A stretch of 43,749 nt of DNA from Streptomyces sp. WAC06614 (lineage in GTDB: Bacteria; Actinomycetota; Actinomycetes; Streptomycetales; Streptomycetaceae). The notes under the pieces are model-generated. The model did no database searches. It was not told the DNA's origin and saw nothing but the letters and a program-made list of their open reading frames with translations. The DNA is taken from assembly GCF_003949795.1 (NCBI RefSeq), contig NZ_RPRY01000022.1, positions 1-43,749 on the forward strand, in the 5' to 3' direction. The stretch's first letter is position 1. Each line of letters opens with the position of its first letter. Both the position numbers and the translations under genes were made by a program. Below are positions 24,413 through 31,602 of this stretch, in pieces.

Positions 24413-26065
24413 ATGAGCCATGCCCATGTGCACACCCCTGCCTACGTCACCTGCTCCGCCCTGACCTTCGACTGGCCCGACGGCACGCCCGTCCTCGACG
24501 GGCTCCAGCTCGCCGTCGGCCCCGGCCGCACCGGACTGATCGGGGTCAACGGGTCAGGCAAGTCGACCCTGTTGAAGCTGATCGCCGGTGAACTCGTGCC
24601 CACCGCGGGGCACCTCTCCACCGCCGGTTCCGTCGGGTACCTCCCGCAGGACGTCACCCTCGACACCGCCCTCCGGGTGGACCAGGCGCTCGGGATCGCC
24701 GCGACCCGGGCCGCCCTGCACGCCGTCGAGGCGGGCGAGGTCACCGAGGAGAACCTCGCGGCCGTGGGCGACGACTGGGACGTCGAGGAACGGGCCCTCG
24801 CCCTGCTCTCCCAGCTCGGACTGGCCCCGCACGCCGGGGCCCTGGACCGGACCGTCGGCGAGCTGTCCGGCGGCGAGTCCGTCCTGCTGCGGCTGGCCGC
24901 CCTGCTGCTGGCCCGCCCCGACGTCCTGCTGCTCGACGAGCCCACCAACAACCTGGACCTGCGCGCCCGCAGCCGCCTCTACGCGGCCGTCGACGCCTGG
25001 CCCGGTGTGCTGATCCTGGTCAGCCACGACCGCGAGCTGCTGGAGCGGGTCGATCAGATCGCCGAGCTCCGCGACGGCGAAGTCCGCTGGTACGGAGGCA
25101 ACTTCACGGCGTACGAGGAACAGGTCGCCGCCGAGCAGGAAGCGGCGCTGCGCGGAGTGCGCGCCGCCGAGGCCGACGTCCAGCGGCAGCGGCGCGAACT
25201 CGCCGAGACCCAGGTCACCTTGGCCCGGCGCAAGCGCTACGCGCAGAAGATGGAGGAGAACCGGCGGGCACCCAAGATCCTCGCCGGCAACCTCAAGCGG
25301 TCCGCCCAGGAGTCGGCCGGGAAGCTGCGCGCCACCCAGCAGGACCGGCTGGCGCAGGCCCGCGAACGGCTCGACCAGGCCCGCGAGGCGGTCCGCGAGG
25401 ACGCCGAGATCCGGGTCGAGCTGCCGGCCACCCGGGTGCCTCCCGGCCGCATCGTGCTGACCCTGACGGGGCTGCGCCTGGCCCACGGGCCGCGGCTGCC
25501 GGCCGAGTGGGAGGTGCGCGGCCCGGAACGGATCGCCCTGGTGGGCCGCAACGGGGCCGGCAAGACCACCCTGCTGCGCACGGTGGCCGGGCTGCTGGCG
25601 CCGGCGGCCGGGGAGGCGGTCACGCACGTGCCCGCCCGCTACCTTCCGCAGCGCCTGGACGTACTGGACGACGAGCGGACGGTGGTGGAGAACGCGGCGC
25701 GCTTCGCGCCGGAGGCCACGCAGAACCGGATCCGGGCGCGGCTGGCGCACTTCCTGTTCCGGGGCGCCCGCGGCGACCGACCGGCCGGCACCCTGTCCGG
25801 CGGTGAACGCTTCCGGGCGACGCTGGCGGCCCTGCTGCTGGCCGAGCCGGCCCCGCAGCTGCTGATGCTGGACGAACCGACCAACAACCTCGACCTGGCG
25901 AGCGTGGGGCACCTGGCCGGGGCGCTGGACGGGTACGAGGGCGCCCTGCTGGTGGCCAGCCACGACCTGGCGTTCCTGGAGTCGGTCGGGATCACCCGCT
26001 GGATGCTGCTCGACGCCGACGGGCTGCGGCCGACGTCGGTGGAGGAGGTCCGGACCATGATGTGA
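24413..26065 (+). CDS. ABC-F family ATPase (ribosome-associated, possible antibiotic resistance factor)
   Basis: A 550-aa soluble protein with two ATP-binding cassettes and no membrane segments. Cassette 1 has Walker A GVNGSGKS (44-51), LSGGE (151-155) and Walker B LLLDEP (172-177). Cassette 2 has GRNGAGKT (378-385), LSGGE (461-465) and LMLDEP (483-488). The inter-cassette linker (about 230-335) is a charged helical hairpin, the part that reaches the P-site tRNA in ABC-F proteins. Members act on the ribosome in translation control or protect it from antibiotics (TlrC, OleB and VarM in Streptomyces). The start is the ATG at 24413 with GGAGG; the frame is open for 22 further codons without a binding site. 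The long leader favours inducible resistance over housekeeping; the drug class is unknown. Confidence 0.9.
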   Translation: MSHAHVHTPAYVTCSALTFDWPDGTPVLDGLQLAVGPGRTGLIGVNGSGKSTLLKLIAGELVPTAGHLSTAGSVGYLPQDVTLDTALRVDQALGIAATRAALHAVEAGEVTEENLAAVGDDWDVEERALALLSQLGLAPHAGALDRTVGELSGGESVLLRLAALLLARPDVLLLDEPTNNLDLRARSRLYAAVDAWPGVLILVSHDRELLERVDQIAELRDGEVRWYGGNFTAYEEQVAAEQEAALRGVRAAEADVQRQRRELAETQVTLARRKRYAQKMEENRRAPKILAGNLKRSAQESAGKLRATQQDRLAQARERLDQAREAVREDAEIRVELPATRVPPGRIVLTLTGLRLAHGPRLPAEWEVRGPERIALVGRNGAGKTTLLRTVAGLLAPAAGEAVTHVPARYLPQRLDVLDDERTVVENAARFAPEATQNRIRARLAHFLFRGARGDRPAGTLSGGERFRATLAALLLAEPAPQLLMLDEPTNNLDLASVGHLAGALDGYEGALLVASHDLAFLESVGITRWMLLDADGLRPTSVEEVRTMM

Positions 26066-26071
26066 AATCCG

Positions 26072-26104
26072 GAGGGCCGCCTTTCACACGCGAGGGCGGC
26101 CCTC
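26072..26104 (+). terminator. Hairpin terminator of the ABC-F gene, 10-bp perfect stem
   Basis: GAGGGCCGCC (26072-26081) pairs with GGCGGCCCTC (26095-26104) around a 13-nt loop, 6 bp after the stop codon. Confidence 0.8.
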
Positions 26105-26151
26105 AACTGCGGACATAACCGAATGTAAGGGTCCATACCTACCCCTGGGGC

Positions 26152-26180
26152 TTGGCTGGCCTTCACGACGCGCTTAACCT
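26152..26180 (+). promoter_or_regulatory. Promoter of the acyl-ACP desaturase gene
   Basis: TTGGCT (26152-26157) and TAACCT (26175-26180) have a 17-bp spacer. The predicted transcript would start near 26187, inside the operator palindromes, and have a leader of about 48 nt. Confidence 0.6.
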
Positions 26181-26207
26181 ACGGGGTCGTAGGCTACGGA
26201 ACCGTAG
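26178..26207. promoter_or_regulatory. Two adjacent palindromes over the desaturase promoter
   Basis: CCTACG-GGGT-CGTAGG (26178-26193) and CTACGG-AA-CCGTAG (26194-26207) are both perfect and adjoin without a gap. They overlap the -10 box and the start point, as a repressor site would. The CTACGG half-site occurs in both. A TetR-type lipid regulator is the best guess. Confidence 0.65.
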
Positions 26208-26234
26208 GTAATTCGCTTGTCCCCAGGAGCACCC

Positions 26235-27206
26235 GTGACGATCACCTCTCCCCACCTCGGCAGCTCGCAGGCGTGGACCGACGCCAAGCTGCTGTACGCG
26301 CTGGAAGAGGTGGTGGAGAAGGAGCTCAACCGCCACCTGAAGGTCGTCAAGGACTGGATGCCGCACGAGTACGTGCCGTGGGGCGACGGGCGGAACTTCC
26401 CGGGCTTCTTCGAGGACGGCGAAGCCTGGGAGCCGGGCCAGTCCAAGGTCACGGACGTCGGCCGGATCGCCCTGGTGGTCAACCTCCTCACCGAGGACAA
26501 CCTGCCCAGCTACCACCACGAGATCGCGACCCTCTTCGGCCGGGACGGCGCCTGGGGCACCTGGGTGCACCGGTGGACCGCCGAGGAGGGCCGCCACGGC
26601 ATCGTGATGCGCGACTACCTGCTGGCCTCGCGCGCCGTGGACCCGGACAAGCTGGAAGAGTTCCGGATGGCGCACATGTCGGAGGGCTTCGAGTCCGACA
26701 ACCGCCACTCGATGCTGCACTCGGTGGCCTACGTCGCCTTCCAGGAGCTCGCCACCCGCATCTCGCACCGCAACACCGGTCACCAGTCGGGCGACCCGGT
26801 CTGCGACCGGATGCTCGCGCGCATCGCGACCGACGAGAACCTGCACATGATCTTCTACCGCAACCTGCTGGGTGCGGCCTTCGAGCTCGCCCCGGACCTC
26901 ACCATGCAGGCCGTGCGCGACGTGGTGGTCAACTTCCGGATGCCCGGTCACGGCATGCCCGGCTTCGAGCGGGCCGCCGCGCAGATGGCCATCGGCGGGA
27001 TCTACAACCTGCGGATCCACCACGACGACGTGCTGGCGCCGGTGCTGCGGTTCCTGAAGGTCATGGAGATCAAGGGCCTGGGCCCGGAGGGGCAGAAGGC
27101 GCAGGAGGAGCTGGGGCTGTTCCTGAACGGCCTGGACTCCGAGGCCCGCAAGTTCGACGAGCGGCTGGCCGCCCGCGCCGCCCGCCTGGCGGCCCGCAAG
27201 GGCTGA
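26235..27206 (+). CDS. Acyl-[acyl-carrier-protein] desaturase (soluble diiron)
   Basis: A 323-aa soluble diiron enzyme of the stearoyl-ACP delta-9 desaturase/DesA family, which inserts a cis double bond in acyl-ACP or acyl-CoA with O2 and reduced ferredoxin. All six iron ligands can be read: E87 (TEDNLPSYH), E118 and H121 (EEGRH), E171 (FQELATR), and E201 with H204 (DENLH). No membrane segments are present. The start is a GTG at 26235 with AGGAG 5 bases upstream; a TTG at 26217 is also in frame. The product would adjust membrane unsaturation. Two perfect palindromes over its promoter indicate lipid-responsive repression. Confidence 0.93.
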   Translation: MTITSPHLGSSQAWTDAKLLYALEEVVEKELNRHLKVVKDWMPHEYVPWGDGRNFPGFFEDGEAWEPGQSKVTDVGRIALVVNLLTEDNLPSYHHEIATLFGRDGAWGTWVHRWTAEEGRHGIVMRDYLLASRAVDPDKLEEFRMAHMSEGFESDNRHSMLHSVAYVAFQELATRISHRNTGHQSGDPVCDRMLARIATDENLHMIFYRNLLGAAFELAPDLTMQAVRDVVVNFRMPGHGMPGFERAAAQMAIGGIYNLRIHHDDVLAPVLRFLKVMEIKGLGPEGQKAQEELGLFLNGLDSEARKFDERLAARAARLAARKG

Positions 27207-27240
27207 TCCGCGCCCGCGCCACCCCTGGTAGCGGCACCCG

Positions 27241-27291
27241 CCCTACCGGGGGTATCGCCCTACCGGGGGTATCGCCCTACCGGGGGTATCG
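27241..27291. repeat. Three exact tandem 17-bp repeats after the desaturase gene
   Basis: The unit CCCTACCGGGGGTATCG occurs three times head to tail (27241, 27258, 27275), then degenerates. Each unit carries TACC-N3-GGTA symmetry and could fold weakly. It lies in the 134-bp gap between convergent genes, where a terminator is expected. Confidence 0.85.
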
Positions 27292-27340
27292 CCCTCCCAG
27301 GGGCCCGGCCCTGTTCTTCGGTGTCAGGGGGTCGTCGCCG

Positions 27341-27589
27341 TCAGCGACGGGACCGCGGCCGCAGGGCGTGCCGCTCGGTCTCGGACAGGCCGCCCCACAC
27401 CCCGAACCGCTCGTCGTTGGCGAGGGCGTACTCCAAGCACCCCGCGCGCCCCTCGCACGCCCCGCACAGCCGCTTCGCGTCCCGGACCGAGGTCCCCGGC
27501 TCGGGGAAGAAGAACTCCGGGCCCGTCTGCGCGCAGAGTGCGAGTTCGTGCCAAGCAGGTGCGGTGGTGGTGCTCGTGTTGATCGCCAT
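27341..27589 (-). CDS. WhiB-like [4Fe-4S] transcriptional regulator
   Basis: An 82-aa WhiB-like protein. The four cluster ligands are C19, C42, C45 and C51 (CX22CX2CX5C), followed by the GVWGG turn (64-68) that contacts the sigma factor and a basic C-terminus (RHALRPRSRR) for DNA binding. Members act as redox- or NO-sensitive partners of the primary sigma factor region 4. The ATG at 27589 has AGGA 7 bases upstream; a TTG at 27616 would add 9 residues. Orthology to WhiB, WhiD or WblA-E cannot be set from this length. Three 11-bp phased direct repeats lie directly upstream. Confidence 0.92.
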   Translation of the reverse strand: MAINTSTTTAPAWHELALCAQTGPEFFFPEPGTSVRDAKRLCGACEGRAGCLEYALANDERFGVWGGLSETERHALRPRSRR

Positions 27590-27610
27590 GCGCCGATCCT
27601 GCGCGGCCCC

Positions 27611-27643
27611 GATCAACGACGGATCAACGACCGATCAACGCGC
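27611..27643. promoter_or_regulatory. Three 11-bp phased direct repeats before the WhiB-like gene
   Basis: GATCAACG begins at 27611, 27622 and 27633, exactly 11 bp apart, with similar bases between. Read toward the gene the half-site is CGTTGATC, starting about 22 bp before the ATG. The one-turn spacing is that of OmpR/PhoP-type response regulator boxes. Confidence 0.7.
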
Positions 27644-27736
27644 GTCCATGCACGTCGATGCCCCGCTCCCGGCCGGCTCCCCGAGCATCCCACAGGACAC
27701 TGACAACGCCGCCGGGCGACGCGCGCCGGACGGCGG

Positions 27737-28768
27737 TCACTCCCCGTCCGTGCCCTCCTTCCGGGCCCGGCTCGGCTGGACCCGTTTGGGCTCGCCCGGC
27801 ATCTTCGGATAGTCCGGGGGGTAGGGCATGTCGCCCAGGCCGTGGTCGTGCTCGTGGCGTTCGGCCAGTTCCAGCGCCGCTTCCAGGGTGAAGGCGTGCT
27901 CGTCCATGTCCGCGTGGAGGTCGCCGAGCTCGGCGTAGCGGGTGGGCATGGTGGTGATGTCGAAGTCCCGGGGCTCGGCCGAGTCCAGTTCGGACCAGCG
28001 CAGCGGGGCCGACACGGGGGCGTGCGGGCGGGGCCGGACGGAGTAGGCGGAGGCGATGGTGCGGTCGCGGGCCGTCTGGTTGTAGTCCACGAAGATCCGC
28101 TCGCCCCGCTCCTCCTTCCACCAGGCCGTGGTGACCCGCCCCGGCATGCGCTGCTCCAGCTCCCGGCCGATGGCGATCGCGCAGCGCCGGACCTCGGTGA
28201 ACGTCCAGCGCGGCGCGATCGGCACGAAGACGTGCAGGCCCCGGCCGCCGGAGGTCTTGGGCCAGCCGCGCAGGCCGAGCTCCTCCAGCACCTCGCGCAG
28301 CTCGTGGGCGGCGATCACCGCGTGGTGGTAGTCGGTGCCCGGCTGCGGGTCGAGGTCGATCCGCAGCTCGTCCGGCCGGTCGGTGTCCTCGCGGCGCACC
28401 GGCCAGGGGTGGAACGTCAGACAGCCGAGGTTGGCCGCCCACAGCACGGCGGCCGGCTCGGTCGGGCAGATCTCGTCGGCGGTGCGCCCGCTGGGGAAGG
28501 CGATGTGGGCGGTCGGGATCCAGTCCGGCAGGTTCTTGGGTGCCCGCTTCTGGAAGAACGACTCCCCCTCCACCCCGTCCGGGTAGCGCTCCAGCGTGGT
28601 CGGCCGGTCGCGCAGCGCCCGGGTGATGCCCTCGGCCACGGCGAGGTAGTACCGGGCGACGTCCAGCTTCGTCAGTCCGCGCTCGGGGAAGTACACCTTG
28701 TCCGGGTTGGACAGCCGTACCGTCCGCCCGCCCGCGTCCAGCTCGATCGCTTTACCGGATGCACCCAT
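27737..28768 (-). CDS. ligD: LigD-type DNA polymerase/primase domain protein
   Basis: A 343-aa stand-alone polymerase domain of the archaeo-eukaryotic primase superfamily, as found in LigD of bacterial non-homologous end joining. Visible motifs are the VRLSNPDKVYFPERGLTKLDVARYY start, the ELRIDLDPQPG metal site (DLD 138-140), KTSGGRGLHVFVPI (171-184), and the VDYNQTARDRTIASAYSVRPRPHAPVSAPL core. It adds ribo- or deoxynucleotides to broken ends. Ligase and nuclease domains are absent from this polypeptide; a ligase is encoded divergently 75 bp away. The start at 28768 is supported by a TACCGT -10 box (28781-28776) 7 bp upstream, which indicates a leaderless mRNA. The symbol refers to the domain only. 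Confidence 0.9.
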   Translation of the reverse strand: MGASGKAIELDAGGRTVRLSNPDKVYFPERGLTKLDVARYYLAVAEGITRALRDRPTTLERYPDGVEGESFFQKRAPKNLPDWIPTAHIAFPSGRTADEICPTEPAAVLWAANLGCLTFHPWPVRREDTDRPDELRIDLDPQPGTDYHHAVIAAHELREVLEELGLRGWPKTSGGRGLHVFVPIAPRWTFTEVRRCAIAIGRELEQRMPGRVTTAWWKEERGERIFVDYNQTARDRTIASAYSVRPRPHAPVSAPLRWSELDSAEPRDFDITTMPTRYAELGDLHADMDEHAFTLEAALELAERHEHDHGLGDMPYPPDYPKMPGEPKRVQPSRARKEGTDGE

Positions 28769-28775
28769 GTGCGCC

Positions 28776-28781
28776 ACGGTA
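28776..28781 (-). promoter_or_regulatory. -10 box for a leaderless LigD-polymerase transcript
   Basis: TACCGT on the minus strand fits TANNNT and ends 7 bp before the ATG at 28768. There is no Shine-Dalgarno sequence. The divergent ligase gene starts 62 bp further on. Confidence 0.45.
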
Positions 28782-28843
28782 GGCCCGTCCCCCGGGCCCC
28801 GCATACCGGGCGAGCCCGTCCGTATCACCGCAGAATCGATGGC

Positions 28844-29929
28844 ATGGATCTGCCCGTGATGCCGCCCGTGAAGCCGATGCTCGCCAAGTCCGTGACCAGG
28901 ATCCCGCCGGGCATGCAGTACGAGGCCAAGTGGGACGGCTTCCGGGCGATCGTGCACCGTGACGGTGACGAGGTCGAGATCGGCAGCCGCACCGGCAAGA
29001 CGCTGACCCGCTACTTCCCCGAGCTGGTGGCGGCCCTGAAGGAGAACCTGCCCGCCCGCTGCGTGGTGGACGGCGAGATCGTGATCGTTCAGGGCGGGCG
29101 GCTGGACTTCGACCGCCTGACCGAACGGATCCACCCCGCCGCCTCGCGCGTCCGCCTGCTCGCCGGATCGACCCCGGCCAGCTTCGTGGCCTTCGACCTC
29201 CTCGCCCTCGGCGACGCGTCCCTGCTCGACACCCCGCTCACCGAGCGGCGCACCGCCCTCACCCAGGTCCTGTCCACGGCCCGGCCCCCCGTCCATCTCG
29301 CGCCCGCGACCACCGACCGCGACCTCGCGCAGCAGTGGTTCGAGCAGTTCGAAGGCGCCGGGCTCGACGGGGTGATCGCCAAACCCCTCGACCTGCCCTA
29401 CCGGCCCGACGCACGCCTCATGTTCAAGATCAAGCACGAGCGTACGGCCGACGTCGTCGTCGCCGGCTACCGTTTCCACAAGAGCGGTCCGATCATCGGA
29501 TCGCTCCTGCTCGGCCTGTACGACGACCACGGCGCCCTCCAGCACGTGGGCGTGTGCGCCGCCTTCCCCATGAAGCGCCGCGCCGAGCTGGTGGACGAAC
29601 TGGCCCCCCTGCTGCTGGAGGGCGACGCGGCCGCCGCCCACCCCTGGGCCGCCTGGACGGACGAGAGCGCCCACGAGACCGCCCGGCTGCCCGGCGCCCA
29701 GAGCCGCTGGACCGGCAAGAAGGACCTGTCCTGGATCCCGCTGCGCCCGGACCGGGTCTGCGAGGTCGCCTACGACCACATGGAGGGCGACCGCTTCCGC
29801 CACACGGCCCAGTGGCGCCGCTGGCGCCCCGACCGCACCCCGGAGAGCTGCACGTACGCCCAGCTCACGGAGGTCGTCCGCTACGACCTGGCCGAGGTGC
29901 TCGGGGGCGGGGGGCCGGGAGGGGCCTGA
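28844..29929 (+). CDS. ATP-dependent DNA ligase (LigC/LigD ligase-domain type)
   Basis: A 361-aa ATP-dependent ligase with adenylation and OB-fold domains only. Motif I is EAKWDG with catalytic K29; motif III DGEIV (76-80), motif IIIa VAFDLL, motif IV DGVIAK (175-180) and motif V FKIK (194-197) follow at normal spacing. The OB domain covers about 205-345 and ends with the WRRWRPD region of motif VI. It seals nicks or ends in repair, probably with the divergent LigD-type polymerase. No Ku gene lies in the window. The ATG at 28844 is chosen from homology; the longer open frame upstream overlaps the polymerase gene. Confidence 0.92.
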   Translation: MDLPVMPPVKPMLAKSVTRIPPGMQYEAKWDGFRAIVHRDGDEVEIGSRTGKTLTRYFPELVAALKENLPARCVVDGEIVIVQGGRLDFDRLTERIHPAASRVRLLAGSTPASFVAFDLLALGDASLLDTPLTERRTALTQVLSTARPPVHLAPATTDRDLAQQWFEQFEGAGLDGVIAKPLDLPYRPDARLMFKIKHERTADVVVAGYRFHKSGPIIGSLLLGLYDDHGALQHVGVCAAFPMKRRAELVDELAPLLLEGDAAAAHPWAAWTDESAHETARLPGAQSRWTGKKDLSWIPLRPDRVCEVAYDHMEGDRFRHTAQWRRWRPDRTPESCTYAQLTEVVRYDLAEVLGGGGPGGA

Positions 29930-29991
29930 GGCCCTTGCAAACCCGTGCAACTTCGTTGTGGAGGCCTTCCCGCCGGGCGATGCTGGACGCC

Positions 29992-31602
29992 ATGGAGAAC
30001 GGGGAACTGATCGCCGGTCGCTACGAGTTGGTCAAGCGACTGGGCCGGGGCGGGATGGGCGAGGTGTGGGCGGCGCGGGACCGCAGCCTGCACCGGGACG
30101 TCGCGGTGAAGATGCTGGTCCTCGACCACGCCACCGTGCCGGAGCTCGCGCAGCGGTTCGAGCGGGAGGCGGTGGCGGCGGCCCAGATCAACCATCCGAA
30201 CGTCGCCGCGATGTACGACCGCGGGACGCACGAGGACGTGCTGTACCTCGTGATGGAGAAGGTCGACGGCCGGCCGCTCAGCGAGTACGTGCGCGCCGGG
30301 CAGCCGCTGCCCCTCGCCGAGGCGCTGGCGCTGGCCGAGGGGATCTGCACCGCGCTGGTCGCCGCGCACCGGGCGGGCGTGGTGCACTACGACATCAAGC
30401 CGCACAACGTGATGCTCACCGCCGAGCACGAGGTGAAGGTGGTCGACTTCGGCATCGCCGGGTTCCTGCAGACCGCGTTCGCCACCCTGGCCCGCTCCTC
30501 GCAGCTGACCCCGGCCGGGACGGCCGAGTACGGCGCGCCGGAGCAGTTCCTGTCCGCGCGGGGCGACGAGCGGTCCGACCTCTACGCGCTCGGGTCCGTG
30601 CTGTTCACCCTGCTGACCGGCCGGCCGCCGTTCACCGGGCACCACCCGCTGGCCGTGATCCGCCAGAAGCTCGACGAGGACGCGCCCCGCCTGGCCACCG
30701 TACGCCCGGGCCTGCCGCCGGAACTGGCCGCGCTGGTCGCGGAGCTGCTCGCGCGGGACCCGGCCGGGCGGCCGGCGAGCGCCCGCGGAGTCCGCGAGCG
30801 CCTCCAGGCCCTCCGGGGGCCGGCCGGAGCCGGGACCGGACAAGGCTCCAGGACCGGAGCCGATGCCGCAGCCGAAGCCGATGCCGAGCGCCACGTGCTG
30901 CTCGGCCGGTTCGCGCAGGCGGCTCGGACCGTCGTCGCCCGGCCGGCGCGGATCGCGAGCCCCCGCCGGTTCGCCCCGCCGGAGCAGCCGCCCGCCCTCC
31001 GCACGGTGACCACCTTCCAGACCTCCTGGACCGGCCGGGAGCCACTGCGTGCGTACGGGGCCTCGGAGCTCAGGCCGGTGCACCTGCTCGGGCTGGGGGG
31101 ATGCGCGGCAGGGACCGCCCTCGCCCTCGGAGGAGCCATCGCCGTCGGCATGTTCGTGCTGGCCGTCGGTCTCGCGTTCGTGGTCGGCACTCTCCTCGCG
31201 GCCGCGACCGAACTGCACTACGGCCGGGTCCGCGGGAAACCCTGGGGCCTGGAGGTGGGGCCGCACGGCATCACGATCACCGACGCCGCGCAGCGCCGGC
31301 ACCTCGCGTGGAGCGGCATCCAGCGCGTGGCCGTCGAGGAGATCCAGGGCCGGCAGCTCGGCAGGTTCACCGGCCTCCACATCGATCCGGCGCCCGAGGC
31401 ACCGCTGCCTGCCGTGCCGGGCCCCGCCGGCTGGCCCTACGCCAAGACCGGCATGCTCACGCAACGGCCGTCCGGGCGGGTCGCCCTGGCCGTCCTGGGC
31501 CCTTTGAGCAAGCAGCAGCGCAAGCAGTTGATCGACACCCTCGTCGAGCACGGCGGCAGCCGCTGGGTGCCGGCCCACGTCTTCACGACCCCGCCCCGGT
31601 GA
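29992..31602 (+). CDS. Membrane Ser/Thr protein kinase with HYD catalytic loop and C-terminal PH-like domain
   Basis: A 536-aa kinase. The catalytic domain is at 10-275: GRGGMGEVWAA (18-28), K40 (VAVK), HYDIKPHNVM with D134 and N139, DFG 152-154 and APEQ 182-185. The usual HRD is HYD, so it is a non-RD kinase and may not need activation-loop phosphorylation. A charged linker (275-360) follows, then a long hydrophobic region (about 363-404), probably two membrane passes as a hairpin. The C-terminal 130 residues resemble a bacterial PH-like/YcxB-type beta domain (LEVGPHGITITDAAQRRHLAWSGIQRV). The start is uncertain between ATG 29992 and ATG 29980; neither has a well placed ribosome binding site. 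Its 3' end overlaps the convergent FAD gene by 20 bp. Confidence 0.87.
   Translation: MENGELIAGRYELVKRLGRGGMGEVWAARDRSLHRDVAVKMLVLDHATVPELAQRFEREAVAAAQINHPNVAAMYDRGTHEDVLYLVMEKVDGRPLSEYVRAGQPLPLAEALALAEGICTALVAAHRAGVVHYDIKPHNVMLTAEHEVKVVDFGIAGFLQTAFATLARSSQLTPAGTAEYGAPEQFLSARGDERSDLYALGSVLFTLLTGRPPFTGHHPLAVIRQKLDEDAPRLATVRPGLPPELAALVAELLARDPAGRPASARGVRERLQALRGPAGAGTGQGSRTGADAAAEADAERHVLLGRFAQAARTVVARPARIASPRRFAPPEQPPALRTVTTFQTSWTGREPLRAYGASELRPVHLLGLGGCAAGTALALGGAIAVGMFVLAVGLAFVVGTLLAAATELHYGRVRGKPWGLEVGPHGITITDAAQRRHLAWSGIQRVAVEEIQGRQLGRFTGLHIDPAPEAPLPAVPGPAGWPYAKTGMLTQRPSGRVALAVLGPLSKQQRKQLIDTLVEHGGSRWVPAHVFTTPPR

Noticed and set aside
27241..27291. CRISPR-like array
   Set aside because: The three 17-bp units are directly tandem, with no spacers, and no cas gene is present.
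27611..27643. Replication or plasmid iterons
   Set aside because: Only three short repeats, no Rep gene or AT-rich region; the position before a regulator gene fits transcription control.
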